DNA of 5,394 bases from Streptosporangiaceae bacterium (GTDB lineage Bacteria; Actinomycetota; Actinomycetes; Streptosporangiales; Streptosporangiaceae): contig JASHOI010000075.1 of NCBI GenBank assembly GCA_030041195.1, forward strand, positions 1 to 5,394, read 5' to 3'. How positions within the stretch are numbered: the first letter of the stretch is position 1; the number at the start of each line of letters is the position of its first letter. This document shows positions 1-5,394 of the stretch, piece after piece. A program made the translations under genes and the position numbers. Under the pieces are notes generated by a model. The model saw only the letters and a program-made list of their open reading frames with translations, was not told the origin of the DNA and did not search any database.

Positions 1-753
1 GACGAGCTCGCCGAGGTGCCGGACGGCGCGACCGTGGTGTTCTCGGCGCACGGGGTCTCGCCGGACGTCAGGCACGAGGCCGCGGACCGGGGCCTGCAGA
101 CGATCGACGCGACCTGCCCGCTGGTCGCCAAGGTGCACGTGGAGGCGCGCCGGTTCGCCGCCGACGGCTATCAGGTCGCGCTGATCGGGCACGCCGGGCA
201 CGAGGAGGTCGAGGGCACGCTCGGCGAGGCGCCGCAGGCGATCACGCTGGTCGAGACCGCCGAGGACGTGGCCAGGTTGCGGCCCCGGGACCCGGGCAAG
301 GTCGCTTACCTGATGCAGACCACGCTGTCCACCGACGAGGCCAGGGACATCGCGGGCGCGCTGGTCGAGCGATTCCCCGATGTGCGGCGCCCGGGCAGCG
401 ACGACATCTGCTACGCCACCACCAACCGCCAGCTCGCGGTGCGCGCGATCGCGGCCGAGTCCGACGTGGTGCTGGTCGCGGGCTCGACGAACTCGTCGAA
501 CTCCAAGCGCCTGGTCGAGACCGCCGAGCGGGCCGGCACGCCCTCGTACCTGATCGACGGGCCAGAGGACATCGAGCTGGGCTGGCTGGCCGGCGCGTCG
601 GTCGTGGGGCTCACCGCCGGGGCATCGGCGCCGCCGGCCGTGGTCGGCCAGATCATCGACGCGCTGTCCGGCCTGGGGCCGGTCGAGGTCAGCGAGCGCG
701 TGGTCGCCACCGAATCCATCCGCTTCGGGCTTCCCAAGGAGTTGAAGCAATAG
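1..753 (+). CDS. ispH: 4-hydroxy-3-methylbut-2-enyl diphosphate reductase (IspH), 5'-truncated by window edge
   Basis: IspH is the cytosolic [4Fe-4S] enzyme that reductively dehydrates HMBPP to IPP and DMAPP, the last step of the MEP pathway. The visible 250 residues begin in frame at base 1; V6 (GTG at 16) is internal, not a start. Family motifs appear in order: SAHGVS with substrate-binding His17, ATCPLV with cluster ligand Cys39, [10 protein letters not shown] with His67 and Glu69, TTLS (107-110), [11 protein letters not shown] with cluster ligand Cys137, SSNS (165-168) and TAGASAP (205-211). Residue spacing matches E. coli IspH with an offset of 57 (Cys39 = Cys96, His17 = His74, His67 = His124), so roughly 55-75 N-terminal residues, including the first cluster cysteine, lie outside the window. 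All visible active-site residues are intact. The stop abuts the hpnH start. Since hpnH follows, this may be a hopanoid-cluster copy additional to a housekeeping ispH, which cannot be decided here. Confidence 0.97.
   Translation, partial: DELAEVPDGATVVFSAHGVSPDVRHEAADRGLQTIDATCPLVAKVHVEARRFAADGYQVALIGHAGHEEVEGTLGEAPQAITLVETAEDVARLRPRDPGKVAYLMQTTLSTDEARDIAGALVERFPDVRRPGSDDICYATTNRQLAVRAIAAESDVVLVAGSTNSSNSKRLVETAERAGTPSYLIDGPEDIELGWLAGASVVGLTAGASAPPAVVGQIIDALSGLGPVEVSERVVATESIRFGLPKELKQ
736..741 (+). promoter_or_regulatory. Ribosome binding site for hpnH inside the ispH 3' end
   Basis: AAGGAG lies within the last codons of ispH, 12 bases before the ATG at 754. The spacing is slightly long. The next in-frame ATG (760) would be 18 bases away, which favours 754 as the start. 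The TAGATG junction would allow ribosomes ending ispH to reinitiate directly on hpnH. Confidence 0.6.
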
Positions 754-1755
754 ATGCCTATGCCACTGCGCCAGAGCCTGCGTGTGGGGTCCTACCTGAT
801 GCGCCAGAAGCTGTCTCGCCGTGACAAGTTCCCGCTGCTCGTGGAGCTCGAGCCGCTGTTCGCGTGCAACCTGAAGTGCGCGGGCTGCGGCAAGATCCAG
901 CAGCCGCACACGCTGCTGAAGCAGCGGATGCCGGTCGAGCAGGCCATCGGGGCGATCGAGGAGTGCGGCGCCCCGATGGTGTCGATCGCCGGCGGCGAGC
1001 CGCTGATGCACCCGCAGATCGACGAGATCGTGCGGCAGCTGCTCGCGCGCAAGAAGTTCGTGTTCCTGTGCACGAACGCGCTGCTGATGCCCAAGAAGAT
1101 CGAGAAGTTCACGCCGTCGCCGTACTTCTCCTGGGTGGTGCACATCGACGGGCTGCGCGAGCGGCACGACGAGTCGGTCTGCAAGGAGGGTGTGTTCGAC
1201 GAGGCGGTCGCCGCGATCAAGGACGCGAAGCGGCGCGGGTTCAAGGTGAGCACGAACACCACGTTCTTCAACACCGACACCCCGCACACCGTGATCGACG
1301 TGCTGAACTACCTCAACGACGACCTGGGCGTCGACCAGATGCAGATCTCGCCGGCCTACGCCTACGAGAAGGCGCCGGATCAGGAGCACTTCCTCGGCGT
1401 CACCGAGACCAGGGAGCTGTTCCGCAAGGCGTTCGCCGACGGCAACAGGAAGCGCTGGCGGCTCAACCACACTCCGCTGTTCCTCGATTTCCTCGAGGGC
1501 AAGACGGACTACTCGTGCACCGCGTGGGGCATCCCGTCGTACTCGCTGCTCGGCTGGCAGCGGCCCTGCTACCTGATGGCCGACGGGTACGCCAAGACCT
1601 ACAAGGAGCTGATCGAGACCACCGACTGGGACTCCTACGGCCGCGGCAAGGACCCGCGGTGCGCGAACTGCATGGCGCACTGCGGCTACGAGCCCTCCGC
1701 CGTCCTGGCCACGATGGGCTCCCTGCGCGAGTCCATCCGCGCGATGCGCGGCTGA
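754..1755 (+). CDS. hpnH: Adenosylhopane synthase, radical SAM enzyme HpnH
   Basis: HpnH uses S-adenosylmethionine and a [4Fe-4S] cluster to make a 5'-deoxyadenosyl radical that adds to diploptene, giving adenosylhopane, the precursor of C35 bacteriohopanepolyols. The 333-residue protein is of normal family length. Its N-terminus carries the radical SAM signature CNLKCAGC (Cys38, Cys42, Cys45) within the HpnH-typical stretch ELEPLFACNLKCAGCGKIQ. The SAM-binding GGEP motif is at 80-83. FLCTNALLMP (104-113), VHIDGLRERHDESV, SPAYAYEKAPDQEHF and RLNHTPLFLDFLEGK are family hallmarks. The C-terminal part (DUF3463 type) holds Cys255, Cys272 and the group Cys303/Cys306/Cys310 (CANCMAHCGYEPSA). The start at 754 is supported by the abutting ispH stop and an upstream AAGGAG. 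Co-expression with ispH is inferred from zero spacing. Squalene-hopene cyclase and squalene synthesis genes are not in the window. Identification is firm from sequence; the reaction is taken from knowledge of the family. Confidence 0.96.
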   Translation: MPMPLRQSLRVGSYLMRQKLSRRDKFPLLVELEPLFACNLKCAGCGKIQQPHTLLKQRMPVEQAIGAIEECGAPMVSIAGGEPLMHPQIDEIVRQLLARKKFVFLCTNALLMPKKIEKFTPSPYFSWVVHIDGLRERHDESVCKEGVFDEAVAAIKDAKRRGFKVSTNTTFFNTDTPHTVIDVLNYLNDDLGVDQMQISPAYAYEKAPDQEHFLGVTETRELFRKAFADGNRKRWRLNHTPLFLDFLEGKTDYSCTAWGIPSYSLLGWQRPCYLMADGYAKTYKELIETTDWDSYGRGKDPRCANCMAHCGYEPSAVLATMGSLRESIRAMRG

Positions 1756-1756
1756 C

Positions 1757-1787
1757 GCCGGGGCGCCACCTCCCGCCCGGCCCCGGC
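1757..1787 (+). terminator. Possible terminator hairpin after hpnH
   Basis: Two bases after the hpnH stop, GCCGGGGC (1757-1764) can pair perfectly with GCCCCGGC (1780-1787) around a 15-base loop. No U-tract follows (the next bases are CCCGCTCCTT), so it is not a canonical intrinsic terminator, although U-poor hairpins are common in actinomycetes. It may end the ispH-hpnH transcript or protect its 3' end. Confidence 0.4.
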
Positions 1788-1810
1788 CCCGCTCCTTCAT
1801 GGATACCCTC

Positions 1811-1823
1811 GGGCGGCGCGCCC
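1811..1823. other. Small GC-rich inverted repeat in the hpnH-glycosyltransferase spacer
   Basis: GGGCG (1811-1815) and CGCCC (1819-1823) flank a 3-base GCG loop. A 5-bp perfect stem in such GC-rich DNA may be chance, but it lies just downstream of the first hairpin and could be part of the same transcriptional boundary. Confidence 0.25.
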
Positions 1824-1837
1824 AGCGGCGGCTCCGG

Positions 1838-1858
1838 TTGCATAGTGTCTAGTAACCG
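1838..1858 (+). promoter_or_regulatory. Weak promoter candidate for the glycosyltransferase pair
   Basis: This is the only AT-richer patch in the 149-base spacer. It contains TAGTGT (1843-1848), which fits the actinobacterial -10 pattern TAnnnT, and lies 57 bases before the GTG start. No recognisable -35 element is present at 16-19 bases upstream, so the call rests on composition and position only. Confidence 0.2.
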
Positions 1859-1889
1859 CAGCGCGCCGCGCTGACCGGAAAGGCCCTCC

Positions 1890-1895
1890 GGAAGG
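1890..1895 (+). promoter_or_regulatory. Ribosome binding site deciding the GTG start at 1905
   Basis: GGAAGG is placed 9 bases before GTG 1905. No ATG with comparable upstream purines occurs nearby, so this site supports the GTG start for the first glycosyltransferase. Confidence 0.65.
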
Positions 1896-1904
1896 TACCA
1901 AGCC

Positions 1905-3503
1905 GTGTCCACGCCCAGCACTCCGCCCGTGACCGCGGGCCAGGCTGGCGTGGGCCGGGCCGGGGCGGCGGGGGCCCAGGAGGGCGCCGGGCGGCAGGGC
2001 TTCGGCGCTGGCACCTGGTGGATGGTGGCACTGCCGCCGCTGGCCACGTTCGTGATCATGCTCTGGGGCATCACCGGCGCCTCCTACTGGCGGGACGAGG
2101 CCGCCACGATGTCAGCGGCCCAGCGGCCGCTCGGCAACCTGATCAAGACCGTGGGGAACATCGACGCCGTGCACGCCGCCTACTACCTGCTGATCTGGGT
2201 GATGGTGCACCTGGGCGGTGCCGGCGAGCTGGTGACCAGGCTGCCCTCGGCGGTAGCGATGGCCTGCGCCGCCGCCGCGGTGGCCGCGATCGGCAGGCGG
2301 CTGATCTCACCCAGGGCAGGGCTCGCCGCCGGCCTGGTCTTCGCCGTGACGCCGGAGGTCAGCCTGTACGGGCAGGACGCCCGGCCGTACGCGATCGTGG
2401 TCGCGCTCGCCGCGCTGGCCAGTTACCTGCTGGTGCGGGCCATGGATGCCGGGCCGGGCGCCAGGCGCCGGTGGCTGATCGGGTACGCGCTGTCCCTGGC
2501 CGTCCTGGGCATCGTGGATATCTTCGGCTTGCTGCTGATCGCGGCGCACGCGGTCACGGTCGGGCTGCGGTACCTGCGCGAGACCGGGGCCGCGGGGGCG
2601 GACCGGACCGCGGCTTCGGACGGTTCCAGCCGGGCCGGCCGCGACCGGGATGCCAGGTCGCTCGCGCTGGGCTGGCTCGCCGCCGCCGTGGCCGGGTTCC
2701 TGCTGGCCAGCCCCGTGCTGGCGCTCGGCTACGTGCAGCGCGGGACGATCTCGTGGATCGCGCCGCCGGACCTCGGCTCGATCGAGGACCTGCGCGAGCT
2801 GGTCGGCCCGGCGGCGATGGCGGACGCCGTGATCCTGGCCATCGCCGCTGGCGTCGTGGTCAGCGCGCTGCTCGGCCGGGATCGGCTGCGCGCCAACTGG
2901 CCCGGCTCGGTGCCCGCGCTGTGCCTGCCCTGGCTGGTCCTGCCCCCGGCGATCCTGCTCGTCGCCTCGGTGATCACCCCCGTGTACACGCTGCGCTACG
3001 TCCTGCTGTGCATCCCGGCGATCGCGCTGCTGGCCGGCGCGGGGCTTGCCTCGCTCGGCTGGGTGGCCGGCACGGCGGCGCTGGCGATCATCGCGGTGCT
3101 CGGGGTGCCGATGCAGTCGCAGGTGCGCGCCCCCGACGGCCACGGGGACAACATCAGGCAGGCCGACCGGATCGTGGCCGACAACAGGCGGCCGGGCGAC
3201 GCGGTGCTCGAGTACAAGGCGGAGAACTTCGGGCAGGCCTACCCGTACGGGATCGGGCAGCTGATTCCCATCGCCCAGGCCGAGTCGCCGATCCGGTCGG
3301 CCACGCTGCTCGGCACGTTCCTGCCCGATCCCGTCGTGCGGCAGCGGCTGGCCCACGTGTCGCGGGTCTGGGTCGTCGAGTACGGTCACTCCACGCCGCT
3401 GGTCATCCTCAACGGGCTGCACTTCCGGCTGGTCCGCGCCTGGCGGACCAGTGACATCTGGCTGTTCCTGTATCAGCATCCCACCGTTCCGGGTGGCGGC
3501 TGA
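1905..3503 (+). CDS. Integral-membrane GT-C glycosyltransferase (GT39/PMT-like), paralog 1
   Basis: This is a 532-residue polytopic membrane protein of the actinobacterial type annotated as glycosyltransferase family 39 / mannosyltransferase, with the GT-C fold. Such enzymes move a sugar from a polyprenyl-phosphate donor to an acceptor on the outer face of the membrane. A Gly/Ala-rich cytoplasmic N-terminus (1-36) precedes the first membrane segment (about 38-56). The first outer loop has SYWRDEAAT, where Asp64/Glu65 fit the catalytic acidic pair of GT-C enzymes. IDAVHAAYY (86-94), TRLPSA (111-116) and YGQDARPYA (155-163) follow. About 10-11 hydrophobic segments run to residue 404, then comes a soluble C-terminal domain (405-532) with PDGHGDNIR and RRPGDAVL. 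A polar loop at 225-252 is longer than in paralog 2. The GTG start is chosen from the GGAAGG site. Sugar and acceptor are unknown; a hopanoid or other envelope lipid acceptor is speculation from context. Confidence 0.85.
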   Translation: MSTPSTPPVTAGQAGVGRAGAAGAQEGAGRQGFGAGTWWMVALPPLATFVIMLWGITGASYWRDEAATMSAAQRPLGNLIKTVGNIDAVHAAYYLLIWVMVHLGGAGELVTRLPSAVAMACAAAAVAAIGRRLISPRAGLAAGLVFAVTPEVSLYGQDARPYAIVVALAALASYLLVRAMDAGPGARRRWLIGYALSLAVLGIVDIFGLLLIAAHAVTVGLRYLRETGAAGADRTAASDGSSRAGRDRDARSLALGWLAAAVAGFLLASPVLALGYVQRGTISWIAPPDLGSIEDLRELVGPAAMADAVILAIAAGVVVSALLGRDRLRANWPGSVPALCLPWLVLPPAILLVASVITPVYTLRYVLLCIPAIALLAGAGLASLGWVAGTAALAIIAVLGVPMQSQVRAPDGHGDNIRQADRIVADNRRPGDAVLEYKAENFGQAYPYGIGQLIPIAQAESPIRSATLLGTFLPDPVVRQRLAHVSRVWVVEYGHSTPLVILNGLHFRLVRAWRTSDIWLFLYQHPTVPGGG

Positions 3504-3513
3504 GTAGGGTAGG

Positions 3514-3523
3514 GCGGCGCCGC
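3514..3523. other. GC palindrome between the two glycosyltransferase genes
   Basis: GCGGCGCCGC is a perfect 10-base palindrome, 11 bases after the stop of the first glycosyltransferase. It has no U-tract and would need an open loop to form a hairpin, so a terminator role is doubtful. The rest of the 68-base spacer holds a weak imperfect inverted repeat CTGATCTCAG (3541-3550) and the ribosome binding site of the next gene. Confidence 0.25.
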
Positions 3524-3560
3524 TTCATGCCAAAGGCCGACTGATCTCAGAGTGAACGCC

Positions 3561-3567
3561 GGGAGGA
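3561..3567 (+). promoter_or_regulatory. Ribosome binding site for the second glycosyltransferase
   Basis: GGGAGGA is a near-perfect Shine-Dalgarno sequence 4 bases before ATG 3572. It fixes this start; the next in-frame ATG (residue 35) is already at the edge of the first membrane segment. Confidence 0.75.
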
Positions 3568-3571
3568 CCCG

Positions 3572-5137
3572 ATGACGCCGCCGGTGAGCCGCGCGGTTGT
3601 CACCGGGCGTGCCCAGACCGCCGCGGGCGACGACGCGGGTCGTGCCGCGGCCTTCGACGCCGGGCCGCTCTGGATGCGGATTCTGCCTCCGGTGGCCATG
3701 TTCGCGATGGGGCTGTGGCGGATCACCGGGCCGTCCTACTGGCGCGACGAGGCGGCGACGATGACCGCTGTGCAGCGCCCGTTCCCGGAACTGCTGCGGA
3801 TGATGGGCCATGTCGACGCCGTGCACGGCGTCTACTACATGATCATCTGGGTGGTGGTCCGGCTCGGCGGCACCGGCGAGCTGGTGACCAGGTTGCCGTC
3901 GGCGCTGGCGATGGCCTGCGCCGCGGCGGCGGTGGCCGCGCTCGGCCGGCGCCTGGTGTCACCGCGGGCCGGGCTGGCGGCCGGGCTGTTGTTCGCTGCG
4001 GCGCCGCAGATCAGCCTCTACGCACAGGACGCCAGGGAGTACGCGGCCGTCACCGCGCTGGCGGCGACGGCTAGCTACCTGCTCGTGCGCGCGCTGACCG
4101 CGACCGGCCGGCCGCGGCGGGTCTGGCTGATCGGTTACGCGGTGTGCCTGGGCGTGATGGGCAGCCTGAACGTGTTCAGCCTGCTGCTCGCCGGGGCGCA
4201 CGCGGTGACGGTGGCGGTGACCGCGGCTCGGGCCTGGCGGCGGGACGGCCGCGCCGCCGGGCTGTGGCTGGCGGCTGGCTGGCTGGCTGCGGCCGCCGGG
4301 GCGCTCGTGCTGGCCAGCCCGATCCTGACGCTCGGCATCGCGCAGCGCGGTACGCTGCACTGGCTCACCACGCCGCCGCTGCTGGGTACCATCGAAGGGC
4401 TGCGCAAGCTGATCGGCCCGGCGCCGATGCTGCTCGCGCTCTGCCTGGCCATCGCGCTCGGCATCGTCCTGGACGCGCTCGCCGGGCGGCGTCTGCGTGC
4501 CAACTGGCCCCCCGAGCTGTTCGCGCTCTGCCTGCCGTGGCTGCTGCTGCCGCCGGCGGTGCTGATCGCCGTTTCTTACGCCTCGCCCGTGTACACGTTC
4601 CGCTACGTGCTGTTCTGCACCCCGGCCGCGGCGCTCATCGGCGGGGCCGGGCTCGCCGCCCTGGTGCTGCCCTCGCCGCCCGGCGTGCTCGCGTGGGCGC
4701 CGGCCGTCGTCGCCTTCGCGGTGATCGCCGCGCTCGGCGTGCCTGCGCAGCTCGCGGCCAGGAGGCCGGATGGCCACGGCACCAACATCAGGGAAGCGAA
4801 CGCGATCGTGGCCAGGACGCGGCGCCCCGGCGACGCGGTGCTCTACCTCGGCACCGATTCAAGGTACTTTCCGGCGGCCTACCCCGGGGGCTTCGCCAAG
4901 CTCGACGACGTGGGCCAGGCCAAGACCCCGAGCCAGGCCGGCAACCTGGTCGGCACCGAGGCACGGCGGTCCGTGATCCGGGCACGGCTTGCTCACGTCA
5001 GGCGGGTCTGGCTGGTCCAACTCGGCTCCCGCCCGCACGATCCGCTGCTCGACGGCCTGGGCTTCCGGCTGGTCCGGCAGTGGCGTGCCTCCGACATTTG
5101 GCTGCTGCTTTACTCGCGAAGCGGCAAGGGCGGCTGA
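3572..5137 (+). CDS. Integral-membrane GT-C glycosyltransferase (GT39/PMT-like), paralog 2
   Basis: This 521-residue membrane protein is a tandem paralog of the preceding gene, with the same architecture. It has a short cytoplasmic N-terminus, a first membrane segment at about 36-53, SYWRDEAAT with the candidate catalytic Asp59/Glu60, VDAVHGVYY (81-89), TRLPSALAMACAAAAVAA (106-123) and YAQDAREYA (150-158). About ten further hydrophobic segments end near residue 394. The C-terminal outer domain carries PDGHGTNIREA, RRPGDAVL, RLAHVRRVW and ASDIWLLLY. By eye more than half of all positions match paralog 1, and about three quarters match in the first 100 residues after the catalytic loop. Differences cluster in the cytoplasmic loop near 220, in a PSPPGVLAWAP stretch around 367-377 and at 425-465 of the outer domain, where acceptor recognition could differ. 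The 68-base spacing suggests co-transcription with paralog 1. The donor is probably a polyprenyl-phosphate sugar by family analogy; the substrate is unknown. Confidence 0.85.
   Translation: MTPPVSRAVVTGRAQTAAGDDAGRAAAFDAGPLWMRILPPVAMFAMGLWRITGPSYWRDEAATMTAVQRPFPELLRMMGHVDAVHGVYYMIIWVVVRLGGTGELVTRLPSALAMACAAAAVAALGRRLVSPRAGLAAGLLFAAAPQISLYAQDAREYAAVTALAATASYLLVRALTATGRPRRVWLIGYAVCLGVMGSLNVFSLLLAGAHAVTVAVTAARAWRRDGRAAGLWLAAGWLAAAAGALVLASPILTLGIAQRGTLHWLTTPPLLGTIEGLRKLIGPAPMLLALCLAIALGIVLDALAGRRLRANWPPELFALCLPWLLLPPAVLIAVSYASPVYTFRYVLFCTPAAALIGGAGLAALVLPSPPGVLAWAPAVVAFAVIAALGVPAQLAARRPDGHGTNIREANAIVARTRRPGDAVLYLGTDSRYFPAAYPGGFAKLDDVGQAKTPSQAGNLVGTEARRSVIRARLAHVRRVWLVQLGSRPHDPLLDGLGFRLVRQWRASDIWLLLYSRSGKGG
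4273..4288 (+). repeat. Tetranucleotide repeat (GGCT)x4 inside the second glycosyltransferase
   Basis: Four perfect GGCT units lie in codons for the small-residue membrane segment around residues 235-239. The unit length is not a multiple of three, so slippage would shift the frame. Four copies is short for an active phase-variable tract. Confidence 0.5.
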
Positions 5138-5151
5138 TTCCGGTAAGTTCG

Positions 5152-5185
5152 CAGAACTCCTTCAGCATCTCTTCAGAGTTAACGC
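5152..5185. promoter_or_regulatory. Putative operator: CTTCAG direct repeat with 11-bp period upstream of the ABC permease gene
   Basis: CTTCAG occurs at 5160-5165 and again at 5171-5176, exactly 11 bases apart. A degenerate third element, TTCGCAG (5148-5154), puts another CAG one 11-base step upstream. The block runs into GTTAAC (5178-5183) and AT-richer sequence, a composition unlike the surrounding DNA. Direct repeats with about one helical turn of spacing are the usual binding sites of OmpR/PhoB-family response regulators. The repeat is seen; the regulator and function are inferred. A promoter probably overlaps or follows it (5180-5200), but no confident -10 hexamer can be assigned. Confidence 0.45.
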
Positions 5186-5197
5186 TCATCATCTAAA

Positions 5198-5221
5198 CCG
5201 GCGCAGGCCCCATGCGCCCGG
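5198..5221 (+). terminator. GC hairpin in the spacer before the permease gene
   Basis: CCGGCGC (5198-5204) pairs with GCGCC plus GG (5214-5218 and 5220-5221) with one bulged C, around a 9-base loop. No U-tract follows. It could end the glycosyltransferase transcript, or be a leader structure in the permease mRNA if transcription starts near 5190-5198. Confidence 0.3.
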
Positions 5222-5278
5222 CGCCAGCGATGCCGCGCCGCGGTGGCTCGGCCCGCTCATCACGCGGACCCGGGTTCC

Positions 5279-5285
5279 AGAGGAG
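5279..5285 (+). promoter_or_regulatory. Ribosome binding site for the ABC permease
   Basis: AGAGGAG ends 5 bases before ATG 5291. It is a strong Shine-Dalgarno match at ideal spacing and fixes the start of a gene of which only 34 codons are visible. Confidence 0.75.
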
Positions 5286-5290
5286 TTGTC

Positions 5291-5394
5291 ATGTTCTTTA
5301 CGTACCTCCGGCGCGAGCTGCGCCGGCGGATGCGCCAGGCCATATTCATCTCCGTGGGGCTCGCCCTCGGGATCGGCCTGGTCATTACCGTGAC
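5291..5394 (+). CDS. ABC transporter permease, FtsX/MacB type, N-terminal fragment (3'-truncated by window edge)
   Basis: Only 34 codons are visible. The peptide begins MFFTYLRRELRRRMRQA, a basic amphipathic lead-in, followed by the hydrophobic segment IFISVGLALGIGLVITV (18-34), which is the first transmembrane helix. This layout, with a LRRELRRR-type head and a helix ending in a GLVITVT-like run, is characteristic of actinobacterial FtsX/MacB-family permeases. Those are four-helix subunits with a large extracytoplasmic domain that pair with a LolD/MacB-type ATPase. The rest of the gene and the expected ATPase gene would lie downstream. The start is supported by AGAGGAG 5 bases upstream. The 153-base spacer and the repeat within it suggest its own promoter rather than read-through from the glycosyltransferases. 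Export substrate is unknown. Confidence 0.75.
   Translation, partial: MFFTYLRRELRRRMRQAIFISVGLALGIGLVITV

Noticed and set aside
864..1874. 336-codon + strand frame overlapping hpnH
   Set aside because: It is an Arg/Ala/Asp-rich out-of-frame shadow of hpnH, whose own frame has full family motifs and a normal length.
2018..3454. 478-codon + strand frame inside the first glycosyltransferase, with a matching frame at 4144-5196 over the second
   Set aside because: The composition is Arg/Ala/Gly-rich without membrane segments or domains, whereas the overlapping frames encode coherent GT-C proteins with ribosome binding sites.
2307..3479. 390-codon open frame on the - strand, antisense to the first glycosyltransferase
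   Set aside because: Its product is rich in Arg, Gly, Asp, Gln and Pro with no recognisable domain, and a similar antisense frame (3959-4777) covers the paralog. Both are what GC-biased third positions produce opposite a hydrophobic membrane protein gene.
3505..3510. TAGGGT as a -10 box for a separate promoter of the second glycosyltransferase
   Set aside because: No -35 element lies at the right distance, it follows the stop codon directly, and the 67-base gap is compatible with read-through from the first gene.
5138..5290. A tRNA, small RNA or riboswitch in the longest spacer
   Set aside because: I see no cloverleaf, T-loop sequence or known riboswitch core; only the direct repeat, one hairpin and the ribosome binding site can be supported.
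4989..5393. 134-codon + strand frame crossing the end of the second glycosyltransferase and the permease start
   Set aside because: It overlaps both real genes in another frame and shows no domain. The permease frame at 5291 has a strong ribosome binding site and a typical N-terminus.

Overview
The window comes from a GC-rich actinomycete. The DNA is strongly G/C-biased by eye, with G or C at most third codon positions, a GTG start, GGAGG-type ribosome binding sites and long spurious antisense frames. The protein families also fit: an actinobacterial-type hopanoid radical SAM enzyme, alanine-rich multi-pass GT-C glycosyltransferases and an FtsX/MacB-type permease. All genes lie on the + strand and I see no RNA gene, insertion sequence, CRISPR array or phage sequence.

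Bases 1-1755 hold an isoprenoid/hopanoid pair. The first gene is ispH, the last enzyme of the MEP pathway, missing its N-terminal part at the window edge. Its TAG stop directly abuts the ATG of hpnH, the radical SAM adenosylhopane synthase. IspH supplies IPP and DMAPP, from which squalene and then hopene are built. HpnH adds the 5'-deoxyadenosyl group that begins the C35 side chain of extended hopanoids. The abutting genes suggest one translationally coupled unit, probably the end of a larger hopanoid cluster lying upstream of the window.

Bases 1756-1904 are a short spacer with GC-rich hairpins, probably a transcriptional boundary. Bases 1905-5137 hold two tandem paralogous integral-membrane glycosyltransferases of the GT39/PMT-like GT-C superfamily (532 and 521 residues). 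They share nearly all membrane-core motifs and a similar C-terminal outer domain, and are 67 bases apart. They look like a local tandem duplication, and a short intergenic motif is repeated after each copy. Their sugar and acceptor cannot be read from the sequence; a role on hopanoids or another envelope molecule is only a hypothesis.

Bases 5138-5290 are a spacer with an AT-richer island containing an 11-bp-periodic CTTCAG direct repeat, as expected of a response-regulator operator. A GC hairpin and a strong ribosome binding site follow. At 5291 an ABC-transporter permease begins and runs off the window.

I found no clearly novel system. The points most worth a second look are the duplicated glycosyltransferases beside the hopanoid genes, the shared intergenic motif, and the putative operator ahead of the permease.
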